A DNA stretch of 64,000 bases from Anarhynchus alexandrinus (Eukaryota > Chordata > Aves > Charadriiformes > Charadriidae): positions 2,230,595 through 2,294,594 of the forward strand of contig VUYV01000054.1 of the NCBI GenBank assembly GCA_008711295.1, in the 5' to 3' direction. The number at the start of each line of letters is the position of its first letter. The stretch's first letter is position 1. The position numbers and the translations under genes were made by a program. Of the stretch, positions 1-11,234 are shown one piece after another. Under the pieces are notes generated by a model, which searched no databases, had not been told where the DNA came from, and saw nothing but the letters and a program-made list of their open reading frames with translations.

Positions 1-607
1 GCATCCTGGGCTGCATCAAAAGAAGTGTGGCCAGCAGGGCGAGGGAGGTGATTCTGCCCCTCTACTCCACTCTCGTGAGACCCCACCTGGAGTACTGCGT
101 CCAGCTCTGGAGTCCCCAACATAAGAAGGACATGGACCTGCTGGAGCGTGTCCAGAGGAGGGCCATGAGGATGATCCAAGGGCTGGAGCACCTATCCTAT
201 GAAGAGAGGCTGAAAGAGTTGGGGCTGTTCAGCCTGGAGAAGAGAAGGCTCCGAGGAGATCTTATTGCGGCCTTCCAGTACCTAAAGGGGGCCTACAGGA
301 GAGCTGGGGAAGGACATTTTACTAGGGCATGGAGTGATAGGACGAGGGGGAATGGCTTCAAACTGGAAGAGGGCAGGTTTAGATTGAACATTAGGAAGAA
401 GTTTTTCACTTTGAGGGTGGTAAGGCACTGAAACAGGTTGCCCCGAGAGGTTGTTGAGGCCCCATCCCTGGAGGTGTTCAAGGCCAGGCTGGTCGTGGCC
501 TTGGGCAACCTGGTCTAGTGGGAGGTGTCCCTGCCTATGGCAGGGGGGTTGGAACTCGATGATCTTCAAGGTCCTTTCCAACCTAAACCATTCTATGATT
601 CTATGAT
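1..607 (+). mobile_element. CR1 LINE, 5'-truncated copy (3' end of ORF2 plus 3' UTR)
   Basis: The sequence encodes the C-terminal end of the CR1 reverse transcriptase-containing ORF2 and ends with ATTCTATGATTCTATGAT at 590-607, the octamer-type 3' terminus of avian CR1 elements. It is inserted antisense to DNM3, about 115 bp downstream of the GED exon. CR1 copies are usually 5'-truncated, but here the left boundary is simply the window edge, so the full length is unknown. Open reading is kept for more than 140 codons, which suggests moderate rather than extreme age. CR1 is the dominant LINE of birds and this copy is the main evidence for an avian source. Confidence 0.95.
3..518 (+). pseudogene. 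CR1 ORF2 C-terminal fragment with internal stop
   Basis: Frame 3 is open from the window edge. It reads [20 protein letters not shown], then [18 protein letters not shown] and [20 protein letters not shown], the well-conserved C-terminal block of the CR1/Jockey-clade reverse transcriptase ORF. A TGA at 429-431 interrupts it just before NRLPREVVEAPSLEVFKARL, the continuing conserved CR1 tail in the same frame. The natural tryptophan codon of the family appears to have become a stop. A second stop (TAG, 516-518) lies where the family ORF normally ends. The copy cannot make a full protein: it has no endonuclease or complete RT domain in this window and has lost its last part to the stop. Confidence 0.9.
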
Positions 608-721
608 AAGTGTATTCTCTTTAGTACATGCTGTTGTTGCTGCTGTATTCAAGAGGTGTGTGTGAGCATAAGAGATTTGACAGACATGCTACAATAATTT
701 AGAACCCTGGCTGCTACTTAC
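608..721 (-). other. DNM3: DNM3 intron, 5' end (after the GED exon)
   Basis: This is the start of the intron following the exon at 722-886, with its donor GTAAGTAG at 721-714 on the minus strand. It is AT-rich and featureless up to the CR1 element, which occupies the rest of the window edge. Confidence 0.85.
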
Positions 722-886
722 ATTATTGATCATGAGATGCATGATTGTTTTCGGAATCAAATCTCGGATACATTTGTTGATAATAGACATGTAGGAGTCC
801 ACAAGATTTCGAATTGTCTCCACCTGTCTCTCCAGCTGTGGGTCCATTGAAAAATTGTCTGCTTGGCCATTCTCATCATTTTCAGT
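722..886 (-). CDS. DNM3: DNM3 exon: PH-GED linker and first GED/stalk helix
   Basis: This 165-bp internal exon encodes exactly 55 codons in phase 0 at both ends. It starts [14 protein letters not shown], the linker after the PH domain. It continues [34 protein letters not shown] and IMHLMINN, the conserved opening helix of the GTPase effector domain, which packs into the dynamin stalk and drives oligomer assembly. The acceptor, read on the minus strand, is a T-rich tract ending TTATTTGTAG immediately before base 886. The donor GTAAGTAG begins at 721. By family knowledge the next exon should continue with the V/T-K-(D/E)-F-I segment of GED, and it lies outside the window. There is no frameshift or stop. 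From remembered 21-exon mammalian gene structure I infer this is about exon 18; the number is not shown by the sequence. Confidence 0.95.
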
Positions 887-3800
887 CTACAAATAAGAAA
901 AAAAAGAAAAGTCAAGTCTTTCATATTGCAGTAAAGTGGAAATATATTGGGGAAAAACCCCTGGACTTAAACTGTAGTAATCCAGCAACGTAACTCATAC
1001 AAAGAACATCTGGAGGTTAAAATATGAAATAATGGCCTCTTTAACATTACTGTTTAGCATCATTAAATTCAGACCTTTAAGGGTTAATGCAATATGAGAT
1101 GCAAGACCTTTTTCACAAAGTACATTATATATTTCCACACAAATTCATAATTTTATATTAAAGAAAGTTTTCAGACAAAGATGCATGTTGGCAAATGATC
1201 ACTTACTGCAATACTTATTATCAAATCTTTTACCACTTAGATTCAGTCAGCTTGACCATGCAAGAAAGCAGCACTGTAAGTCTGCATTTTGAATTTTACC
1301 TTCCTATGGGTAAAACCCATTCTTGCTATATTTAAGACTGACAAATTCCAGAGTTCAGCCTCAAACTTGTTAGATGTGAATAGCACCTATGTAAACAAAG
1401 GATTTATGAAGGATAAAAGCAAAAGCACCATTGGTTCCAGTGTTCAAGGCTCAGCATAACATAGGCTGGATTATATATTAGAGGTCTCTTTTTCATTGGA
1501 CAGAAAAAACTTCTTTGTATATAAACAGCTGACCTAATTAAAGAAAATAGCAGGAACTTTAACTGGGACCTAAAAGGTATGTACTTTGCTTTAGTCTGGC
1601 CTGTATAAATATAAGAAAATAATAATAATAAAAAAGAATAGTAGCCTTTTGGTGAAAATCAAACTGCTTTCTGAGGCTCAAAGATGCCAGAAGAATGGAA
1701 TTTCAACCTGGAAAGTACAAAGAACAATATTCTTTCCTCAAACTCTGACATATAATACTTCTCCCTCTCAACAACCACCAAAGCCATATTAGCGTGAACT
1801 ATAAAATCTAAATCTGTTCTGTTGATACCTAGAAGCATAACACGACGAAACAGAAAGTATTCGCAAAAAGTGAAGAACCCAGTAATGAGAACTAGTTACA
1901 TACCAGCGATACCCCTGTCAGCTAAAGTCCATTTACAATATAGTGTTTAGCTAAAATTTGCACATCACTAGTGCTTTACAGATTCCCAGAGCAGTCGAAA
2001 TCAGCAGCTAGCCCATTAGCAAAAGACCATTAGAGCTAGATATGCAAACATGTCACCAAAGAGGCTTCTCCCTGCATGAAATCCATTCTTGCTGGGCCAA
2101 AAAAAAATTACTAGTTTCATCTCCTAATGCAGGGTCTGCTTCTGCTCATGCAGCATTGGCAGGAAGACCATTCCATATTTCCTCCATGTAAACTATGGCT
2201 TGGTCAGTCCAGTCTAAATGAAAGGGCAATACTTGTGATTTGTTAAGTTATAGTTTTGTTAAGAAATAAGATCCAATGTACCATTTAGAAAAAAACCCTA
2301 AATGTTTGTATAAGAAGTTTCAAAAGTTCAGATTGTTTTTAATTACAGATGAATTACTGGAAAACCAACTAATCTATGGACTTTAAAAATAATTAGCAGT
2401 GCTGCCTAAAAATCTTGGGACTGTGGAGGACACTGAAAGATCTCATGATGAAAACAGTGTTTTCAATTCTGTAACACCAGTAGACACACTGCCCTATAAA
2501 CCTTAATCATTTTGTTAATAAACTGCATATGCCAAAAAGTCACAGCGTGCAGACTATTTTCCTTAGCCTCCATGTCTGAAAAGAAACTAACTGTAATTTT
2601 CCCTGTGAAATACCAAATAAATAGAAATTCATACATCTATCATATATCCACAGATTTTAGCCAAGTAACTGCAGACCAAAAATGCCCCCTTCGCAGTTCC
2701 CCTGCATTTGACTTCCATTCTCCTTCTTTTCTTCTTCACTGTCTATATGAAGTGCAGTTTGCCCACGTATTTTTTCTTTTCTTCTTTTTTTTCTTCACTG
2801 TTTAAATTACAGATCAAAATAAGATTCTTAGCTGGCTAAGCAGCAAACTGACAGATGTTTATCATTATCCTCATCAAGAGAATGTAAAGTAAAAATAGTA
2901 ATTTGTCTCTGATCTTTAAGGCAAAGGGTAGTAGTCTGCAAACATTTAACCTTTTATATACAGGCTCATAGGTGATATTTACAGAAAGTGGATAATACTT
3001 CAGGAGTCTGTCTCTTGTTTGAAACTGTAATAGGGCTGACTTCATCCTGTTGATTTATTTTCTCTTAAATCCAAAAAGATCAATCTTTCATGAGTTTACA
3101 GTAATTTATTATGAAAGCTTCTGGCCATAGTATTCTTAATTATTTGATGTCTCAACTGAAGTCTTTTCATGCCAGAAACCATCTTGTTTGGATCGCATCA
3201 TACACATGGAAATCTGCTTCTAACAGTTTTCTGTGCTCTACAGTACACTTCCAAGCATTATCAGGCTTTCTTTTGTAAGCTGTTTCTGCATGGTGCCAAC
3301 AGCAGCATCTGAGAGTAAGGTTGCCTGGTAAAGCTAGGCATCACAACAAGACAGAAGTGATGTAGACGCCCTAATTCCATCTCCATGTCATTCTTTCAAA
3401 ACGGCTGGTTTTCTCACTGAGCATCACGGTGACACTAGGTTCAGTGCAAGCCACCCCACAGCCTAAGTCCCTGCCACTCTGCATTCTAGAAAGGCTTTTA
3501 CAAGTCTGTTGTAATGAATAAACTCAAACCAGAATACATAAGAAAACCCTCACATCTCTCCGACTGCTCTTGAACAGAACGTTCACGTTGAACAGAAAAG
3601 GAGAACAAAGAAGCAGGTTTCTGTGCCTCCTTTCTCAGCAGCCAAGGCAGCCATGGTCCCCTTTCAGTGCTCCTCATCCTCGAGCCAGAATTTCCTACTT
3701 CCAATAGCAAGTGTTAAGTGACAGCATATAAATCTGGGTTAAGTTTTTGTTCAGTTGACTCTTGCTTAATACTGCTATTAATTGTTGACAGGAATGGAGT

Positions 3801-6800
3801 ATTATTACTTCAAACCAACACAACTGCAATTACTTTAGGAACTTTTGTTAGAGTCCAACAAAGAAACTATGGAAGAATCTGAAGTGCTAAAAAACAGGTA
3901 AAGAAAATTAGATTCATCTTGGAAAACTCAGATTCAGAATATCTGATGAAAATACACCAAAGCTGCAGAAAAGCAATAGGTGAAAAACCCATGGATGAAG
4001 GGAGGGTAACATGGAAGCCAGAACGGTGCTTCCATTTATATGCACATGGCACAGAGTTAAGTTCCTTTCCTTCTACTTTCTCTGCACTTTAGAAGAATGA
4101 AAATAATATCCATTCCTTGCACTCTGTAGTGGATCTCACCTGTCTTTCAGAAGCTGCTTTGTGATCCTTGCATGGAAAGGTGCTAGTGAAACACAAAGTA
4201 TGCATCATTGCTACTCTTCTACCTTTCTTGCATTTAGATACCTTTTGTCCTAAGAAAGTATTAAGGATTAACTAAGTAAAGTATCATACAAGAGAAGACT
4301 AAAAATGGCAGGTGAAATCCAAACCACTTAAGTTTGTGGGAATTTTACTGCTGGCTGCAGTGGGAATAGGATTTCACTCTACACATGCATTTCTACCAGA
4401 AAAGTTTTCAGTCTTCTGAAGACTGTAAACTCTCTGCTTCAAGAATGATTTAATGTGGTACAGAGGGATGTAGGCACGAGGAATTATGCGCAATCCAAAA
4501 AAAGGAATAGTACCTCAGAACATCAGGATAATTTTCCTGATTGGGAGAATTAGCATGTTGAAGAATGCCCCAAGAAAATTTACAGCAAAACTGGGTAACA
4601 TACTGAAAACAGTTTTGAGCTGGCCACACAGAGAGTGCAATACTTCTAATTTCCATGATTTCATTACATTCAGGGCAGCTGCCAGCATATTTAAGAATGT
4701 CTTGTATAACATTCCTGATGTCAGTTTCAAGAAGGAGCATTTGTCTAGCGTTTTCATTAGAGCAGTATATCAACCAATTTTCTGTAATCAAAAAGGCATT
4801 CTATTAAAAATGACTGAGAGGAAGCAGACTGGAAGGTGACTGACTAAAGGGTAAAAGTCAAAGCAGCAGCAAAGCAATGCTCTGTATGCTAAGAAGTAAG
4901 TCCATGGCTGCAGTGAGAAACCAATCATTTAAAAGCTGCTTTCATATCTTTCATGTACAGATGCAAGTTCATAACAACAACCACAACCTGAAAATTAATC
5001 ATTCTCCTCAGGTTGTATTTATGTTTTAATTCACAGCTGCTGAACGTATAATCTATTTTACAAATTCCCATCCAAGTAAGGTGTTTCTTTAATGCGCCAA
5101 CACTCAGCACATTGCAGTTGTCCTAAACCCCCTTGCCTTTTCCTTAGTCTTTACAACTGATTCTTGATATTGTCTCTTCATTGCAGTTTGATGCTGCATA
5201 TATAATTTAGCTAATATACTCTCAGCTGTACATAGCGTGCCTTTTGCCAGAGGACTGCTGAAACCACATGATGGCTTCACACAGTGAGGTTTTCTTACTG
5301 GAAGGAACCACAAGTAAATGACAATACATTACTTTTGTGTATTTACAACAAAGCGAGCAGCAGAAAAAGAACATTTCCCGGGTAGCTTGGAAGCTGTCCT
5401 TTTCCCTCACAGAGGGTGACTTTGCCACTCTCTTCCATGCTTTCAGCATGTCCTGACTTCTTACTGCTGTCACCTTTACTGAGCCACCCACAGGCTACCC
5501 CCCTTTCAGCTAGCACGCTTTCATTAGCAGCCTTGAATTGCTCTAAGCAGAGGTTATGATCCAGCTTTCCCTTGCACGCACAATCTCCCTCACTCCATAC
5601 CTACACAGAAGAAAGATATAGCCTAGCTCGATTTGATTCAAAAGTATTTCTCTCTGGATTAGTTTAAACAATCGCCTACTTAGATTCTTCTTTGTGGTTA
5701 CAGACATTGTATAGTACAGACCATTAGCTAAAACCTTCTGCTGAATCCACATATTGCTCCCCAGATATTTACATAGCTTTAACAATCCCAAACATTCAAA
5801 ACCCACGTTAGGCTGTCTCCCTGCCTTCTTCAATCAAGAAGCTGATTTGGAACTATGAGACAGAAAGGAATGATGTGAACCAGAATTCTGACACATTTGG
5901 AATTACTTTTGTCTTATAGCTTTTAACAGGTTGACAACTAATCATGTCAAATCAACCCAACCTCCTTGTAGAGCAGGGATTCAGATCTTATGGGTAAAGT
6001 ATTAACATTAGATGCTACATATTTAAGACTTAAGTAAAACTTTTTGACACAATCTCATGTGACATTTTCATTAACGGAAGTGTGCTTTCTCTGCAGTCAC
6101 CGGTTGGATGCTCATTTCCATAAAAAAGCTGTTGATGGCTCACTGTCAAACTGGAAAACTCTATCAAGGGGACTTTCATATGGGCTATATTTGTAATGTG
6201 CTTATTAATGCCTTAATGCTCAGGATTGTGGATTATAGCCTGTGCTAATTACATTTACAGATGAGAAGAAACTGGAAAAGGATGTGAATACATTAGATGA
6301 TATGACCAGAGTTCACAATGATCTGGAGAAACATTTTAAAAATCTAGATGAAATTCATTATGAATAGAAAATATCTGATTTGGGCAGGAATAAATCAGTT
6401 ATAAACATACAGCATGAGGATGGCCACTTAAGGTACAGCTCAGCAGAAAAGGAACTGTGTCTACAGTGCAATATAAACAGAGTATTAGTCAACGATGTCT
6501 TGCTATGAAATATTATGAAATCAGTACAAGAACTGTGCATCCAATTCTGGTTATTGCACCGCCAGAAATTTGTGGCACATTTTGAGGGTGTTCCGAGGAA
6601 ACCATTGAAGATGATGTTCAGGGCTCTGTAAAGTATTACCTGAAAGGAAAAGCTAAGATCAGTTGGGACTGTTGAGTTCAAAAGAAACCACCTGTGGAAG
6701 GGAGAGGTAAGTGTCTTTGCAGATAGGAAAATATGGCAAACAAATATTTGAAAAGTGTTATATGGTAAGAACAGTGAAGCACAGAAATAGATGGACTAGG

Positions 6801-9230
6801 ACACTTGCAGAATCTCCTCCAAAGATTAGACCAACTTCCCTCAGAAATGGCCTAGGTACAGAGATCCTGCCTTGAGGCAGGGGAAGGAACGAGACAACCT
6901 CTTGCAGCCCTTCCACCCAGTGGGTGATACTGGGTGCAAAGCAGCATGAAATTACGAGCTCACAACACTGCAGCAAGAAAAGGTGTTTCTGAAAATACAA
7001 AAAAAAAAAATATCTTCTACTTTTCATTCTATGCAAAAATCAAGTAAAAAAAAAACATTACTGTGAATAGCCATCTCCCCTCAAAGAATCTGTACTCCAA
7101 TTTCACCATTTGCTGCCATGTACATCTCTCACACAAAGGACTTTTACATAACCCTCCCTGCGCTGCAAGTTTTGATTCAGGGCCAACAGCTGCTTCATGC
7201 CTTTCAGAACAGACTGCTGGACAAGCAAAAGCAGAAAGAGGCTGGCATAAGGAAAACAGCACCTTTGTTTATAAAACAAATACTACTTTGGAATTTGCAA
7301 ACTTTTCAGTCAAAGAATTTCCTTGTCATAACAACACATGAAGTGCCCCATATTTATAAGAGTGCATTAGAAAAAAAAAAATCTAGGATGTGAGATGCTA
7401 TTGGCGTGGTATTTGCCATTATTTCAGTGTAGAAGACGTCAATGGATATTGGGAAGTCTCAAATAGTGGTGAGTTACCCTGGAATTCAAGTCATGCTGAT
7501 GAAGACTCGAAGTGTGATGACTAGCCCAGAAGATGTTCAGACTGAAATTTATTGTGCGTTTGTTACCAAATGCATGAAACACATTCCCAGAGACAACAGC
7601 CTGATCCTGCAGTGGACATTAATTGTGAAGGGAACAGGATCACTTGCTGTGAAAGGAGGTAATCAATGGGTGGAGGCATCAACCGGACATCTGAGGATTA
7701 AAGGATTAAAGCTACTGGCTGTGGTATGCAGTTCCCCTAAGAAGGAAAGCAAATAGAAGTCTTGGAGCTTCTACCAAAGACGATGAAAATAGAAAGCAGG
7801 AGAATTAGTCATCCATAATGCTGATCAGAGAAGTATTAAGAGTCATCACAAAGACTGAAATAACACCTTGCTTTTCATCTCTCTCATTTGCCTTCTTAAC
7901 AAAACCATTCATAGAAAAAATGTTAGCAGAACTGATCACTATTGAGGACTTTTACTTAACAGTAACCGTGCAAGAGAGGGTCACAAACAAAATTTTCCTT
8001 ATTCCAGCAAGAGTGTACAAGACTCGGATGAAGGATTCCTTTAGGGACAACCAATTGCCTTACTTTATGAGAATAAAATGGGGCAAGTAAGTGCTTAGTG
8101 CATGGACAGTGGCTTGGTGAAGGCAAATCTTGGAAAACACATTGCCGAAGATTACATGTTTAAAGCATAGCTTATGACTTCATGTGTATATGTGCATAAT
8201 ATAGAAGAGTTGCATGTTTTTCACAAAATGTGTTTTAAAGGTAGGCACCCAGAATAAAGAATAAAAATCACAATTCTGTTTTTTCCTAGATTCTGTACTG
8301 AACTCCTGTTCAATGGTCCCCCTTCATTTCTTCCAGCTGAGATGGGAACTTTTCAGTATTTACCAGCCTGGTTTAAAGAAATCTGAATACAGGAGGAGCA
8401 GGGCAGTGTGCATATCTGTGTGCACGCTGGGAGGGACGGACTTGGAGGAGGCCTTGTAGTGGGGAAGCTCTGTACAGCGTCCAATGCAGAGGCTCTATAA
8501 ATTACAGCCTTGTCTTTTATTTTTAGTTGACCTAATGCAATGTGTCACCTATAACTGCACTCTTTCCCATAATTAATGATGTCTAGGAAAATATTCTGAA
8601 ATTCTCCTCTGATAAGCACCTAGACAAACTTGATGTTTCCTCTCCGAGACGCAAAAGAGGACGTTAAACTGTTTTCACCCCCACATCCCTCGAGCCATGA
8701 GAAGTACCAGATCCGTCTCTGCTGGGCCAGACTAAGCCCTGGTTCACCACAAACTCAGTGCAGTACCGACAAATGATCTCCATAGTAAATGATGCAAATA
8801 AGAAATGTCAGCATGTTCCAAAATTCCTCACTTAATCTTATTGCCAGTTGTATAGTCTGGATAATCAGTAAATAAATCCCTCTAACTTTGCTCAAATCCT
8901 TAGGGGCTGAATACACAGAGAGCACTTTCTAATTCATTCTCATTAACCTTCCCAGCTCTAAACAAAGTAATTTCCTACTTTTCTTAGCGTCTGATTTTTC
9001 CACTGGCCTCTGCAACACCTGATTTAGCAGCAATGATTTCTCACTTGTGATTTCTGTTTCGAACTGGCATTGTTCTTTCTCCTCACACATATGCTTGCTG
9101 GAATAGCACGAATCAGCAAGATTTAAAACCTCCCATTCTCAAGTTTGAAGTCCCTAAAGGGAAATTGCAGTTGTGATGCCAAGGAACACAGTCGTACGTT
9201 ATTTGACTTTTCCTCAGCCAGGCTGACAGC

Positions 9231-9278
9231 AGAGGGGGAGCAGAAGGAGGAAGGAAAGGGGAAGGGAGAGGAAGATGG
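9231..9278. repeat. Polypurine tract
   Basis: About 48 bases on the plus strand are almost all A and G (blocks such as AGAGGGGGAG and GAAGGGAGAGGAAG), with only isolated pyrimidines. It is a low-complexity GA-rich tract. Confidence 0.8.
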
Positions 9279-11163
9279 CATTTTAATAGCACCCACACTG
9301 ATTTCACACAGTTGTATCACTGTGCTCTGGAGCAGTACCAGCACCATTTCCTTTCACCTTTGCCTTGCAGTCAATACTGCTAAACCAGGCTCTATGGGAA
9401 GGATTCTCAATCTTTTTCTCCCAGCATGGACCGCATCTTAGTACAGAAATCTGTCTTGTGGCCGCCTCCCCTCGCAGGCTAGCTGGCTAGCCCACCCTTT
9501 ACCTTGATTTTTGACAGACAATTACCAACTCAAGCCTTGCACAGACCACCCCACCCGCATCCCAGATGTGGCTATATGGGCCAACATTCCTGCCACAACA
9601 AGATGGATTATCCCATCTCTTGCCGCAATTCTCACAGTCTCTGTAGTACCCACAGTAATTGCTTATCTGAAAAAAATTAATAACAGGAATGTATTTAATC
9701 TAATTTAGCAAGTGGACATACAAGAACCACCAGCATCTTATGTAGATAAATCTACCTTTCCCAGATGTTAGTCATATGCCAAACATATCTTGGCCAGAGT
9801 TATCATCAAAACATTTCATTTGATAATTCATGTCCTAAGATTCAAAGCTCTCATACACATTAGTGGGTTTTCCATAAGCCCTCCGTCAGGCAGAGTGACA
9901 GTGGTCTACAACTCCTGGCAGGAATTCTTACCCAGTAGAGCATCAATGATCACCACCATCCATACTCCCCGTTTAAGAACTCCTTTAACTTTGCAAGCAA
10001 AAATTTGAGCTGCAACATTCCTGTAGCAGAAAAGCCTCAAAACAGATCAGAAGAAGAATTTGGAAACACCAAGAGCTTTACTGAAGTGTTACAAATATTG
10101 CTAAATAAAAGAAAATCCTCCACCCAGGAGCATCTTGGATTCATGCCACAAGAACAGAAATTGAAAATTATTGGGTACAATTATTTTCAGGGGAAGAAAT
10201 GAATTGTGAGCAACTATTCTGCACGTAATCTTGGACCAAATGAAATTAGATACCGCTTTATGACATGGCTTCCATTTTGTATAAATATTCCAAAACCCTC
10301 CTAAGTATTCTACAAATCCAGGAGAAAATGAGAGATTTTATTTTTTTTCCTCCCTAAAATAAAAGTAAATTGTATTTAAGAGACAGTGAGATTCTGGTAA
10401 TTTAATACACATGTCTATAAGCAACAAACATAAACACTTCATGTTATAAGACCACATGATTGTTGCAACAGACCAAAATGAAACTATGAAACTATAAAGT
10501 TTAAACCTTAAGTCACTCTGACCTCCTCTGTATGGGGAAGTAAAAGGACATCAGTGATTAGCACTCTACCCCAAGATCCAAGCAGACACAATATGAAGTT
10601 TACCTTTGCAGTTAAGATCACCTGGCTTTATTGTTGCCGCAAACAACCCTAATCTCACATTTTAGTTGGATATTTTTGCAAATTAACTGTTTTAATCACC
10701 TGCGGCCTGTTCAGTTCAAAGGATTCCTCCCCCCTTTCCCCCCCCGTCTGTCACTGGTCAGCACCAAAAGGTAAAGTCAAGACTCATTTGACATCTCTCA
10801 TTTTTCAGCTTTTGCACAGCAATGTACAATCAAGGAATCCCATCCTTGTGACAACACAATGAAAAAGCAAACTTCTTTGAGACAGGGAACAGTAGCTCAC
10901 ACACACTCCCAAGGATTAGAACTGCTTTTTTCAAGAAGAGAAAAAAAACCTACTACACCGTAAGGGTTAACCCCTCTCTATTTAGAGGGTTCATGCCTGC
11001 TGAGCAAAGCTGGGTAGTAAGAGCAGTGGTTTAATGTATCATCCCAATGACTGAATGTCTCTCAGTGCAGTTACAGATATAAAAGTTTCACTCTTCTTCC
11101 CCTATGGCTCTATTTTAAAATCTTTTCTCTAATAAAATTACTGTGAGACAGCTAAATCCAAGG

Positions 11164-11234
11164 GCGGGCATGGAACTTGAACCCATGGCCTTCTGGCTTA
11201 GAGGTGAGACTATTCCTAACTGAGCCAAAGTGAC
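11164..11234 (-). repeat. tRNA-derived SINE-like remnant
   Basis: On the minus strand the sequence has an A-box-like TGGCTCAGTTAGGAATAG (about 11228-11211) and a B-box-like GGGTTCAAGTTCC (11184-11172) at tRNA spacing. The T-arm still folds: stem ATGGG/TCCAT around a TTCAAGT loop. The anticodon stem CCTCT is only partly matched by AGAAG, and no acceptor stem is obvious. I therefore read it as a decayed tRNA-derived SINE head or tRNA pseudogene, not a working tRNA. The 3' flank (below 11164) is AT-rich and could be a SINE tail. The family could not be named. Confidence 0.55.

Noticed and set aside
2925..2950. GTAGTCTGCA-containing stretch resembling the core of miR-199a-3p
   Set aside because: Only about 11 bases match, the rest diverges, there is no hairpin partner, and it lies in the wrong DNM3 intron.
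4450..4839. Overlapping 113- and 117-codon frames on opposite strands
   Set aside because: Mutually overlapping frames without similarity to any protein I know; typical of random open frames.
7442..7756. 104-codon plus-strand open frame
   Set aside because: No recognisable domain, no splice or promoter context, and a length compatible with chance.
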